Shown one piece after another: positions 11,355-23,247 of a DNA stretch of 64,000 bases. The position numbers and the translations under genes are program-made. The stretch lies in contig JAODUP010000487.1 of NCBI GenBank assembly GCA_025642065.1, positions 186,001 through 250,000 on the forward strand. The letters run 5' to 3'. The notes beneath the pieces were generated by a model, which was not told where the DNA came from, searched no databases, and was given only the letters and a program-made list of their open reading frames with translations. Numbering within the stretch: position 1 is the first letter of the stretch; each line of letters begins with the position of its first letter. This DNA comes from Paralvinella palmiformis (lineage: Eukaryota > Annelida > Polychaeta > Terebellida > Alvinellidae).

Positions 11355-13977
11355 ATATATCTTTGTAGTTCACGGGTCGCCTTTTGCACCATTAGTCAAT
11401 TAAGCCGGCCCATTTCCAATGGTGACACCTCATTAGTATCCTTTCACCTAGGGATGATATCTTGACATCCCCCCCCCACCGCGAAATGGAAATCCGGATC
11501 TCATCGCTTTCAACATAGCTCACTGTTACGATGTGTGCCATAATTTAGCCAAATCAAAAGTATGATGTAATATCATTTTCTGATCAGAATCGGATAGCAA
11601 ACGGCGACCTTCCGTATCGACCTCATCGTACCCATCGATCACTTAGCGGCCCGATAGCGAGCCTACAGCGATCGTATCAAGATCTATTCGCAGACATCAT
11701 GTGACCGAACTACCATTCCGGATCTGACCGAATCATCGTCTGCCGACGTCTCTTCCGTGGCTGGAATGGATGGGCTTTGTCACACAGAATAAAGAAACGA
11801 TTTGACTGAGACTTAGTTATAGCTGGCCTTATTTTTATTGTTCTGGGGATGACATTTAAGGAGTAATTCGTCGTAATTCTTCACGCATGGCTGATGCTAC
11901 CTGTATCTATAATTAAAGCCAGATAACGCATTACGTCTTAATATGTCAATACACGTTTTGTCTGCCATATGTCGGTGAGCCGCCGCCATAAAATCGATGA
12001 GCCAATCAGTAAACAGATTACAGTCTGCCGAGTTGAGTACTAACTGAGCCAATCAGAGAAGCCGTCACATTTCGTTCGCTTGCGTGATGAGATGAAAATG
12101 AAATTCCAGCCAATATTAACTCTAGTTAATTAAATGTTCCTTTAATTCAGTGTCCATGCGTGTGTCCTTGAAAATGTGAAATATTTCACAAACGGAATTT
12201 CATTAAAGTTTCCATTTATTTTACCTCTCATTTTTAGTCCATGCCAAGTCGTCTATAATATCAGATGACATCACATCACTAAAAAATATTTAAAAAATGG
12301 ATGGCATTCATGGCCTACCCGGTAGTGTGGTTGGCTACATATCTGTAGCGCCTGAGTTCAAACACTGGCGGGGCGAAATCAGAAGGGTATTTCGTCTTTC
12401 ACTTTACCGCATTACCTTTGGAGGTCACTCGGCCTATTTACTGTAGCCTACCGTGTAGACACAAGTAGCCGTAAAACAACGACAGCAACTTCTAAAAAAC
12501 TGCAATAAACAAATGATCAGAGATTCGTCTTTACTTGTGTATATCCAAGCTAATTTCATAATTTTATCCTATACATTTGGTCAACTATAGAACTGCCATG
12601 TCCCGGTGATTTTTTTTTTCTTTCGACCTAATTTCTTTACGGGATCTTCTCGTGCAACTGCTTCCACTTGGACCTGGTCACCTCATTCCCTCGTCATCTT
12701 GAACGAAGGTAACAAGCTGGGCTGAATGTCGAATATGATATGTACGTATCTAGAAAATCGAACGGCTTCTTCCAGAAAATAAACAAATTCGGGTCAGTGA
12801 CCTCTTAAAGTCTACACAAAATATCCGATTGTACTTTTCGTCGTGTATAAGATCGTTCAAGATTAAGATTGGATATGGGAGAATTTATGTTCTCCCTTAC
12901 AATGTTTGTGTTGAACAAAAGTTCCTGTATCTATCAACTTCCACGATCTAGGATAGCTTCCTTCTGGTACAGCTAGGGCGCCTCCGTGGTCTAGCGGTAA
13001 CGTGTTGGACCGCAGATCACTAACACCCGTGTTCGAATCTCGGCGTGGGCATATCTGAAGGTTGCTTCGTCTTTGAATTCGCCTCATTACCTTCGGAGGT
13101 CGCTCGGCGCATTTAGTCTACCATGTGCACAATCATCATCTTCTGGTACAGCTGACAGTACACCGTACAGCCAGCAGTACACCGTACAGCTGGCAGTACA
13201 GCGTACTGCAGACGTCCAGATCATATGATCATATCCCAATATTACCCATGTCTGAGGGATGTTTCATGGGATAGATGAGCTGTGGCCAGAGCTCAAGCTA
13301 AAGACAGCGCTCACTCTTGTCTCCCCGGGTTGTGTGGTATTTCATCTTTCGCTTCCCCTGATTATCTGTGTAGGTCGTTCGCCCCATTTAGTCTACCACA
13401 TACACAACAATAGATAAGAAACATTAAAACACTCTGGTGTCCATAGCTCGCATGTTGATCATTCTATTTTATTTAGTTTGGGGAACAAAATTGCAAACAG
13501 CCATTTAAGCGTTTTATGTGGTCCGTTGAACTGATGGGGACAATATCGCGATTCCAGCTATTTTATGTTAAACATGGAACAAACACTCTTATTAAAACAC
13601 CCTATATAAAGCATTCACGTTCTTAATATTGTCTATACTATATTCTCTGTACCTTGGCACCCCAAGCCCGGTGTTATCTGGGTTTGTGAGACACGTTTCA
13701 CCTGGTCATGTCATTTCCCTCGGGTGTGTCCAGGTGTGAGCAGAGCCAGGGCTAAATGAAATATTACACCTGAGCTCGCTCACTGACTCACTGACTGACT
13801 AATTCAGTCGATCCCTCTCTATCTCCCCCCCCCCACTCGCTCTTCCACTCACTCACTAATTCACCCACTACTTCAGTCAGCCCCATCTTATCTGCATTAT
13901 ACCTGCTAATCTGAAAGTTTGTGTTATAACAATTGGTTTATAAGTGACAAATTATTATCATGATCTCACCACATAGT

Positions 13978-14041
<64 letters not shown>

Positions 14042-14216
14042 GGCAGAGAGAGAGAGAGAGAGGGGGAGAGAACTGGTCATACCAGCGACTGGTGAGACAT
14101 TACACATGTCTCAGCAAGAAAAGTCGCCACTCTGGATTCAGTCCCCTGAAGAAACGTCCAGAGTTTGAATTCACGGTTCGAGATTCTCTGTGCCTGTGCC
14201 TTATTATACACAGCTA

Positions 14217-14273
<57 letters not shown>

Positions 14274-15875
14274 TAAGCTACGTCCAGAAGCCTGCCGTTT
14301 TAAGGGCGGCCATTCTGACAAACAGTGTGCTATATTCGTTGCCGAGCAGGAGATACATCAGCTAACTCCATCACCTCTGGCAGGCCGTTATGATAAAACA
14401 CTCCTCCTGAAGAGGGCTGCTGGTTTACTGGTAAATGACAGCCGTAGTGTATATATATCGAGAGCAGCAAGTTTGTTTCTCGCTACCTCTATCCCTACAC
14501 ATTAACGCCAATATAACTGGTCATCGGTCCATTAGTAGGCGGCTACCCCCCCTCACCACCCCACCCAGTTCCATTTCTAATCGGATGCGTTTACCACGTT
14601 CCAGGTGCAGAATCCTGACTGTCCTACTCTGGACTTTACCGTAGGTGAGAGGGCTATGCTAATTAAGGATTATTATGGCGACTGGGGAATCCTGACTGGC
14701 AAATGGGAAGGCTTCAGGAAAGGAATACCAGGCACGCCAGGTAATGCAACGTCTCTGTATGTCAAATGGTGAACTTGGTGAAATGTTGCCGCTGTGTTGG
14801 CTGTGTGATGTGATAACCAGCTGTGGTATGTGATATGTGATATGTGGTCTGCTGTATCTTGTGATGTGGTTTGCTGTGTCATATTATATGGTCTGCTGTG
14901 TCATGTGATGGTCTGATGTATAATGTGATGATCAGCTGTGTCATGTGATATGGTCTGTTGTGTCATGTGGTGTGGTTTATTGTATGCTATGATTATCTGC
15001 TCTAGTATGTGGTGTGGTCTGTTGTGCCATGTAATAGTCTGTTATGGCATGTGATGGTGCATAGATTTTTTCAATGGAAGACTTACGATTAAATAGCTTT
15101 GTCTGTTTTTATTTTATATCGCGATGGTCGGAAATTAAATATAATATCCATTGAAATACAATGTATTTATTTATATTGCATGATTATCACACTTCTGTCA
15201 ATAACACTGTACTCTACAAAGTTTTCTCTCTCTTCTCTGCTAGGCGTATCTGGAGGACCCGGGAAGGATCCCGTCAAAGGAATCCCAGGTGTGCCGGGTG
15301 ATCCGGGACACCTGTCTGTCCGGTTCTTCAACCTGAGAAAATTGCACTGGCAATCGAGAGAGGTGCCATCGAAGACTGGCCACTTCACGTTCGAGATCGA
15401 GAAGATCTACGTCAACCTTCAGACAGGCATGCTGACCATCGCAGCTGATACGAATGAAGTCGTCCAGAATCTGTGCCTGGCCTTCTCTATCGCCATCCTC
15501 CAGGTTCTGTGCCAGCCACGGCCCGTGCAGAGCTCCTCTCCTGCCGCTAATGGCTCGGTGAGGTCCTCCCAACAGCACTCTCCCGGGCCGAGTGTCTCAT
15601 CGACGTCCAAAAACAAACCCGTCAAACGGATCGAGTCGGAGTCGCTGCAGATGGTCATCGCAGCTGGCTTCCTCAACGACACGCCGTGTAACAGCTACAT
15701 CAAGACGAACATGGGATTTGGTAAATGCGCCAGCTGCTGCGGAGGTGCCGACGGCGGGGGGGATGCCGGCGGGTGTGGCGGTTGCGGGGGATGCGGCGGT
15801 TGCGGGGGGTGCGGCGGATGCGGGGGTTGCGGGAGTTGCGGTGGATGCGGAGGTTGCGGAGGATGCGGTGGCTAA
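8101..15875 (+). CDS. 3' part of a multi-exon gene: protein with a C-terminal Cys-Gly repeat tail
   Basis: Joined exons 8101-8251, 14611-14740 and 15244-15875 give one open frame with matching splice phases (0/0, then 1/1) and a stop at 15873-15875. About 303 residues are visible. The first exon encodes a beta-rich stretch with TCRVVHSIPLMMSAVQVYF. The second has GERAMLIKDYYGDWGIL and WEGFRKGIPGTPG. The third has a second KGIPGVPGDPGHLSVRFF motif, a hydrophobic segment ending in LAFSIAILQVLCQ, a Ser-rich linker, the motif GFLNDTPCNSYIKTNMGFG, and a tail built from Gly-Gly-Cys triplets. The first exon begins in phase 2, so upstream coding exons must exist, but I could not find them. The layout (globular domain, short GPG segments, Gly-Cys end) is reminiscent of glycine-rich domain (DUF1399-type) proteins, but that is an impression from memory and not a firm identification. 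The GPG segments are too short for a collagen helix. Function unknown; the Cys-rich tail could bind metal or form disulfides. Confidence 0.75.
8940..9500. other. Non-repetitive, GC-balanced intronic block
   Basis: About 560 bp in the first visible intron has no obvious repeats and no convincing exon. It has local inverted motifs such as GATTCGCGATTACATCGCGAT. Its composition differs from the AT-rich surroundings. A conserved noncoding element is possible but unproven. Confidence 0.3.
10797..10980 (+). mobile_element. tRNA-derived SINE, family A
   Basis: Head TAGTCTAACTGGTAGCGCG, B-box GAGTTCGAATCTC, and end TGGCCGTAAAATATCAATC. Confidence 0.87.
12308..12485 (+). mobile_element. tRNA-derived SINE, family A variant, diverged
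   Basis: Head ATGGCCTACCCGGTAGTGTG with GAGTTCAAACACTG. The body CGCATTACCTTTGGAGGTCA and the end AGCCGTAAAACAAC are recognisable but diverged. Confidence 0.75.
12974..13140 (+). mobile_element. tRNA-derived SINE, family A
   Basis: Head GTGGTCTAGCGGTAACGTG, B-box GTGTTCGAATCTC, body to ACCATGTGCACAATCATCAT. The GGCCGTAAAAC segment is missing before the CAT tail. Confidence 0.85.
13141..13208. repeat. Short tandem repeat, about 20 bp x 3-4
   Basis: Repeats of TACAGCTGGCAGTACACCG with small changes, directly after a SINE. Confidence 0.65.
13325..13415 (+). mobile_element. SINE family A, 3' fragment
   Basis: Only the body survives: TTTCATCTTTCGCTTC, GGTCGTTCGCCCCATTTAG, TCTACCACATACACAA. Confidence 0.6.
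14220..14271. repeat. CA microsatellite
   Basis: An uninterrupted CA run of about 52 bp, preceded at 13979-14036 by CT and TA runs, all in the long intron of the Cys-Gly tail gene. Confidence 0.95.
14611..14740 (+). CDS. Internal exon of the Cys-Gly tail gene
   Basis: The 130-bp exon lies between the acceptor CCAGGTGCAG and the donor CCAG|GTAATG. It reads NPDCPTLDFTVGERAMLIKD and continues to a KGIPGTPG segment that closes in phase 1. It is too short and too interrupted upstream to appear as a long ORF. The evidence is phase agreement with both neighbours and the KGIPG motif shared with the next exon. Confidence 0.75.
14760..15060. repeat. Degenerate TG-rich intronic tandem repeat
   Basis: The intron between the last two exons of the Cys-Gly tail gene is largely imperfect repeats around a core like TGTGTCATGTGATATGGTCT, in roughly 16-24 bp steps. 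The copies are too diverged for an exact unit count. No coding sense is seen. Confidence 0.6.
15244..15875 (+). CDS. Terminal coding exon with Gly-Gly-Cys repeats
   Basis: The acceptor is TTCTCTGCTAG|GCG, starting in phase 1; the stop TAA is at 15873-15875. It encodes 209 residues. The last 50 or so begin KCASCCGG and become an almost pure run of Gly-Cys-Gly units, written in varied codons (TGC/TGT, GGN). That variation argues for selection on the protein rather than a bare DNA repeat. The exon is clearly richer in GC than its flanks. Confidence 0.8.
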
Positions 15876-17923
15876 GCGAGAGTCGGTCACATGTGCATTT
15901 TGGCGAAGAGTGGTCCACTCGTCACTCTAATCCGACTTGAGGTAGCCGTATCATTTCTCGTAATGTCGATCTGTATGTAATCATAGGATGATGAGACTGG
16001 TCGTATCGGTGCATCATTTGATCAGTGCGGTGATGATGATATTGTTTGTGTGCAGTTGATTGGCGCGTCAGGCTTTTGCTGACATGTGCCGACGTCTCTG
16101 CCCAACCATTCTACCCACCCTTATGCAGGTGCAGACCTGCATCAAGCCGGTATGATTAAGGCCAACCAACCGCTTCTCTTGTCCACTATGACAATGTGGA
16201 ACATTTAATTGCTGGCCATTTGTACGTTACCAATATTTGTACCCTAATTGTTGTGATATGTTCCCGAGTACTATTAACAATGACACACGATCTATACCCA
16301 GGATCTAATGCGACTTGTTTTTCTGTCTGTCGGTTTGGTTTTGTAAAGGCTTTTTTCATCAGTAATCTCGTGTGATAAATTTACTGAGAGTGAGGCTGTG
16401 ATCTGTACCTGATAGTCTGTTCGAACATCGGCTTCCTGTATAATGCTGTTCTTATTACGTCGTTCATGTTTCGGGATTTCTGTTGTAGTATTTATTTAAT
16501 AGTTTATTCCGTTTGCATTTTTATAAGCGAGACAAATCTTGTTTTGAGTGAGGTTTCCACAAACAAATGAAGTCGGTAAGAGTTTTATCCGGACGTTTGA
16601 CCCAGAAAATATTCATCAGAGATTTGAAAGTACCCATCTTGAGTACGGTAGTTTTGGCATCGGCGTGATCTTGTATTAATGATTTATCGTAATCGCCGTT
16701 TTCAGATCGACAATGATAAATCTTTCATTAAGCATTGTAATATTTGAAGCCATTTATTTGATTAGTCTCTCATCAAATTGATGGCATCCATGAGCTCTCT
16801 TTAGAATTCAAATCGATGTCATAACCTATGAAATTGTATACGGAGGATTTAAATCAATTGAAATTGGCTGTTTAATCAACGTGATTATCATGAACCATTT
16901 GATCAAATATTCATTGTATTATAATGTTCTCACTGCCTGATGAGTCTCATTGCGTATTCAGTATCAGCCGTTAAATATTCCGCCTACCTAATGTGTCTCA
17001 TTGCTTGTTGAAATACCACATATTAATTATTATTCCAACTGCCTGAATATGTTTCATTGAATGTTTAGCACCACCCATTACAAGATCAACAGTATGAAAT
17101 GATAAACAGTTCGATATTTATACGGGTAAATTTTAACCTCAATTCTACATCGGTTAATTCCTGGATTATCTTTTGCGCCATCATCCATAACTCAGGTTTG
17201 CAGCTTTACCGTTAATGTTTGGTCACACCCAGTAGATGTCGGCACTGGAATGGATTTCTGCTTTCTCGGAAGGTTTTGGTCATATTTAGCAACGGCGATT
17301 GCCCACGCAATGTTTCGATCTGATCGTGGCTGCTTCCATCGCGACGAGCAGACGTTTTGCTCATATTAGAAATACTGCAATTTACCAACCACATTTTAAC
17401 TGTACCATGCTTAAGAGACACTTGAGAGAGTGTGATGCACTTAAAGTTCCCCCGTGAGAAATAGGAAACACTAATGATTGGTGGGGATTGAATAAAGCTG
17501 TGGTTCAAGTCGAGTCATAATTGGACACAAACATGCGCGAGTCATGCCACCACTCAAACAGTGAGCAGTATTTGTTTTAGAAAAACATTTCTAGCTAAAT
17601 TGCAGTGTTGTCACCATGGTGATTGGTGAACTGTTAGAACATAGGCCAATCGCCGGAGCTATATTTATGACCAATCAGGAAGTGATATTTTAGTGAATGC
17701 GCTTTTTAGAGCGAATTTGATCATGCGAGCGAATATGAGCAGCATGATTAGTATGATGGCATTTATCCTAGATCTATATTTGAGAATTGTATCATAGAGA
17801 ATTCAATACAATGTAGGCGGACTACATCCGAGACGGATACATTACAAACATAATGCTTGATGAACACTGCATTGTATGATATTTTGTTATAGATTATTAT
17901 TATTATTAATATAATTATTATAT

Positions 17924-17964
<41 letters not shown>

Positions 17965-18896
17965 CATGGCTGATGTGTCTGTATTATGTATAAAAAAAAC
18001 CATTAAAATAACCAGATGGCTTCAGGCAAGTACTGAAATAAATGAATAAGTTAACATAAACTGGCATTTTATTTTGTATTGTTTACTGACAGTATTATAA
18101 TACTTACTAATAAACAAACAACCTTAATTAGCTAACATCGTATCAAATAGATAGAATGTAGTTAATTGTGGCGTTGAATGAATACTATATGTACATCTGA
18201 GATAAACAATTTTAAAACTAAGCCCTTTAAGAACTATTGACAAATATTACCTGTAATTAATCTAAACTTAGAATAGCTACCTGTACTCACAATCGCACTA
18301 TTCTCTGACACTGTGAACGCGTAGGAATACTCTAGTATACTACATCGGGATGCTATCACCGATTATATTCCTTTTTAGGAAAAGAGGAAAGTCATTAATT
18401 CCAAAGCATCTTCTCTCGGCGTAAATATATTTCTATCCAGATAATTATTTGAAGAAAATTAGCATTTTTAATGGGGTCATTTCAAAGACTATCCAACATC
18501 GCATTGGACAAAAGACGTCGTCTCTGGATGCCGGAGAGTTTGGTTTCGGAAGGATATTGGCTTTCCTGGTGACTTTCCTGTAGATATCAATAAGGATCTA
18601 GATCCGGATAAACAATTGACTCGTAGAGCGGAATTCCACGGTGAGTTGACTCAAAATACGTTATAAATAAGATATTTATAAATCGTGATTTAATAAATAA
18701 CTATATAGAGCCGTAACCAGTAAACTGTTTTGTGGTACTGTACATTAACCAGATATGGGATATTCGTATTTTAAATTCATACTTGACAATTCGTATCGAT
18801 ACCCCAAAAGTTTAGAAAGTATTCACATTATGAGTATTGCTTCTTGAATACCCCCGTAAAGTCCCTTACTAGTGTACAGAAGAATTATTTTAATTA

Positions 18897-19010
18897 TCTT
18901 GGTAGCGCGGTTGATCACAGATCACTACCACCCGAGTTCAAATCTCGGCGTGGCCATGTCTGAAGGGTGTTTCATCATTGACATCGCCTCTACTATTGGA
19001 GGTCAGCCAT
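18897..19010 (+). mobile_element. SINE family A, truncated
   Basis: It starts inside the A-box (TTGGTAGCGCGGTTG) and includes GAGTTCAAATCTCGGCG. It ends at TTGGAGGTC without the 3' end. Confidence 0.75.
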
Positions 19011-19171
19011 CTTTCTTTATTGGACTATTAGATACAATAATTAATCCAATCAACAATATTTTATGCAGTGTACTGTCATAATCATCCTTAATTTCTGAAA
19101 TAAATTAATCATTTATTGATTAGCACAGAACACTAATTAACATACAAATACATTGACAAGACACAGTGTTG

Positions 19172-19291
19172 CTATTTGGAGATTTACGGCCACTTTTGTG
19201 CACAGGGTAGGCTAAATTATTGGCCGAGCGACTATCAAAAGTTAATGAGGCGAATTGAAAGATGAAACACCCTTCAGACACCCACACGCAA
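19172..19291 (-). mobile_element. SINE family A, 3' part
   Basis: The plus strand reads TTACGGCCACTTTTGTGCAC to AACACCCTTCAGACACCCAC; the tRNA head is missing. Confidence 0.7.
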
Positions 19292-20703
19292 GACAGTATA
19301 ATGGTTAATATAAATTTAAACGCTGGTTATCAGGGTAATTTCACCTAAAGCTGGCCAATTTTGGTGGCCCCAAAATCCGTATTTTCTTTTTCGCGTGCAT
19401 GAAATGGATAGGTTTTTTTGGCGCCATCTACTGGTACTATCAGTTCGAAACCCATTGTCGTCACGTTGTGTTTTGAATTAGGACGCGCAGTAAGTTGAGA
19501 CATGAATAACGCATTTTTACCAAAAGTTTTCACTGGCCCGGATTAGGTAAAATGTGGTCAGGATATGGTGAAATCCTAGATTCGGTTTGAAATTCGTATA
19601 ACACATGATCAGAGCAATTGACCTCAAATACCACTTACACCTGATGGCCAGGGTTTAGTTAACTTCATTTTCTTGATGAAAACAGTTGAATTAGTTATCT
19701 TGAATTTATTGAGAACTGTTTGAAAAAAGTGGCCATGGTTTGGTTAACTCACCCTATGCCAAATATCCCCAGTAAAGTATAGCCTATAGGCTATAACGCA
19801 TTCCTGTCGTTTGTCGCTCTTTGATTGGATTATACTATACGTTAACCTTTAAAGATGTACATAATTAAGGATGTATCTCATGCGCATATGTACAAATTAA
19901 TTAAACTAGCCAACACGGACAGCTAACAAACTGAATATACCTGGAAGAGATGATTTATCATTCCATTCATTCCAACTCATTAGTTAATTATGTATCATAA
20001 GTTAAAGTCTATTAAATAATTTCGTGATTTCCTTCTGAATGATCGATTTAAGCTGAATGATCGATCCAGAGAATTCACGTTATGATAGCGATGTTGAAGT
20101 GATAACGATGTTGATTGAAGTAAACATAGCGTTTGAAGCTAATTCGGACCATTCAAACCGTAACCTTACACCTGTGTGTATCTAACCTGGAATAAAATGA
20201 TCGTTTGTACTGATATCAACGGAGAGTTTGAATGTTGTCATTTTATGTTTAATTGTTTATGAGAAAGTAATTGATTGATGCCACTAATTTTATCTTATCT
20301 AATCCAAAAACGACATAACACTCAAATCGTACGGTACTATGAAGTATAAAATCAAATACATACTTAATTAAATATTACACAGCTTTAACAATAATCGTTT
20401 TAAATTAAATTTTCACCAATTTCCAGCAGATATATCAACACTTTAGACTTGTTAATTACGTGGACTAGGGAACATGTTATCATTAGAGATAAATTGTTTT
20501 TGATCAAATAAACAATATTTCTATCACATCAAAAGCCACTGATGTAAGATTGGATCAAGACAGAGCAATAAAACAAAGTGATTGACAAGAGGAATGTTTT
20601 CAAATAAAACCATATTGATGACTGTAAAGACTGTGGTGTTCAGTGAAAAATGAGATCAATTGATTGATAACATTTCTTCAATAATTTGTTTAAGAGTTAA
20701 AGA

Positions 20704-20764
20704 GTATACTATACTATACTATACTATACTATACTATACTATACTATAGTGTGTGTGTGTGTGT
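20704..20764. repeat. ACTAT pentanucleotide repeat plus GT run
   Basis: About nine copies of ACTAT followed by a GT run, downstream of the lipase gene. Confidence 0.92.
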
Positions 20765-20854
20765 ATTTGTGAGCGTGCGTGCGTGTGCGTGCATGCGGGT
20801 ACGTATGTGTGTGTCTTAAACACACCAATATATAGCAGTCCCAGTCCCAGAACG

Positions 20855-20860
20855 TTTATT
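20855..20860 (-). terminator. Candidate poly(A) signal of the lipase gene
   Basis: AATAAA on the minus strand lies about 190 nt past the lipase stop codon. The spacing is reasonable for a short 3' UTR, but the hexamer is common in AT-rich DNA. Confidence 0.4.
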
Positions 20861-21050
20861 TCAAAAACTTGTTATTTTCTTTCAGGCAAATAAATGCCTG
20901 GTTATTCATTAGGCCTAAGTTAGACCTAATGACGTTGGTCTAAATGTTTTCATACACATAAATGATACACATAATTTAGCTGGTGCATTCTGAGCATACG
21001 TCATGCAGAATACTCAAATCTAAGCCTCGTTGTTGTTAATACAGCCGTAT

Positions 21051-21170
21051 TCAGCCGATGCAGTAAGGGGCGTCTGCAACAGTTTCCAATCGATATATGC
21101 CATCGGCAGTATTCCTGCTAGCTCCATAGCCCATCTGGCCACAGTCATGCCCACAAGGCGAACAAGAACC
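21051..21170 (-). CDS. Lipase exon 7, C-terminal Cys cluster
   Basis: The acceptor is TTGTTTACAG, starting in phase 0. The 39 codons read GSCSPCGHDCGQMGYGA and end PYCIG-stop. This matches the conserved C..C...MGY region that closes the lipase domain. Confidence 0.88.
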   Translation of the reverse strand, partial: GSCSPCGHDCGQMGYGASRNTADGIYRLETVADAPYCIG

Positions 21171-23103
21171 CTGTAAACAATATAAAATCAGAATAAGATA
21201 ATCTAATAAAAGTAGATTAGTCGCAGCATTACGTCATGGCTTGCATTTCTTTCACATATTTATATTCCTTTCCCGTTTTGTTTGCAATATCGAATAAAAT
21301 AGGGAAGTGTTTGTTTAAAGGACCCATTACAAATGCTTGAATTTTTGAAGGTGATGTTCATTGCACTAAACTGCAATAAAATCTTCTTTAAAGTTAAAGC
21401 GGTGGACTAAATATACACACACTAATATATGTTCTGACCTGATTTGTGGGAACGGTCCTGAACAAGTCAAGGTTTCAGAAGCTGGCTAGATCTTTGGACA
21501 ATAGCAGTTATAATGGTATAGTTTGCCTTACCCGACAATCTATAAACCATAACAACCATTTAAGGTTTTTTACTTGTATTTTTCGCATTACCTTCTCTTT
21601 AAAACAGAGAGAAGTCAGGTGAGTTAATACTTAAAACTAATTCTATCCCATTTCTCTTCCACGACTAAAGTGGAATCGGAAATTGTTAGGCTGATCTGCT
21701 TTTCGATAGTAATAAAACCCGTTCGAAGAAAATTCAAATGCGCTGAACATCCCCTTTTGTGTACTTATTCGACGATGTCCGAACTCGGTAAGTAGATAAA
21801 GATGACCTACAATGTCATAGCCTACTATTGTAAATGTTATGTCAGTTACCGGTAAATCGTTGGTCGCCGAACAGGACTCGCGAGCTACGAAGCAATCGTT
21901 GCCCACTGACTCCACGAAGTAATCGTGTGCTATGCTGTGTGAACAGCTGTCCAATGTACAGCCAGGCTGGTCGTGTCCATCGTTTGGGAAGTAATTCTGA
22001 TGTCCTAAAACCAGGGCTGGTTCGTCGGGATGCGGCGTGGATCCAGAAGTCCAATCCGTGTTGATGATGTCCACGAATTGTGCGCAGTCCGTGTACAGGC
22101 CAACGGAGCGATTGCTGTTCGGAGCAAACAGCGGCCCAGCCGGGTCCATACCTAAATAAGAGAGTTTTATCTCAATCGTCTACCTAGTCATTGCTCATCC
22201 ATAATAATGAGAACCTGACAGGACGTGATGGAGTAATGCTTTGCGCCTTTAATGGCAGCATGTGTTGTATGTTCCGTTGGTGAGTTGATGTGGGTGTTGG
22301 ATTGATGATGCAGATCTGAGTCAGGGATAATAATGTAGTGCATAGCCTCAGAACAGGGTTACCTGATTCTGGCGCTATATTAATATATGCTAATAAGTAA
22401 AGCCAAAGAATGTTACACATTGTTCGTGCTGGGAGAATTGTGGTACAGATCAAGGGCTGGGCTCAATCGGTTGTGATACTTTTAGACTCTTGAAATTATG
22501 GGATGTTTTTATTACTTCGAAGTTGAAATCAACGGCAACTTCGCACACAAGGTGAAATATAGACAAAAAATATCAGTTACAGATAACTTATGCACCTTTT
22601 CTTCGGTTAATGTCTCTTTTCTGATCCGAATGAACTCATCTTTAAAGTTGAATGACATAGACGGTGGTAAAAAAACAAAAAAAGGGGGGGTTATTCAATT
22701 ATTTATGGATGATCAACTTGCGCTAAAGTGAAGACATGAATGTATGTTTTTAATGTTCAGAGCGATGAAGAGAAGTTCATATATCTATTAAGTAACTCTG
22801 ATATTGTTGGTTCTACTGCCAGCATCCTGAACAAAATCCTGGATAGAAGGGGAGTTTTATATCTATTATAGCAACTCTGTAAATATTATGGTTCCTACAA
22901 TGTAAATATAATACTGCATAATTTTGTTTTTATTAATATAGTTTTTATGTCTCTCATTACTCAAATAGAGTGGTTTGTGTATATATTTTATTGTCATTAC
23001 TTTGAATGTAACTGTTAAAGTGTATACACAAAATGAGACTTAAATAAATGATCTATCCATCTATCTATCTGTCTTTCTGTCTGTCTGTCTATCTATCTTT
23101 CTA

Positions 23104-23138
<35 letters not shown>

Positions 23139-23193
23139 TTCTATCGGTCGGTCGGTTTCTCTCTCTCTCTTTCTCTCTCTCTCTGTGTGTATG

Positions 23194-23247
<54 letters not shown>

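Larger units (their letters stand above)
15876..21050. other. 3' UTR and intergenic stretch
   Basis: It begins with the presumptive 3' UTR of the Cys-Gly tail gene. It then has AT-rich DNA, a TA run near 17930-17962, two SINE fragments and the ACTAT repeat. No coding exon is recognised. Confidence 0.6.

Noticed and set aside
15099..15243. Start of the Cys-Gly protein at an ATG at 15099
   Set aside because: The stretch before 15244 is a T-rich intron end with a good acceptor, and its peptide (LLSITLYSTKFSLSSLL) does not fit the domain. The upstream exon at 14611-14740 joins in phase.
15592..15940. ORFs in other frames across the Gly-Cys region
   Set aside because: They are shadows of the GGC/TGC repeat. 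Only the main frame continues the upstream exons.
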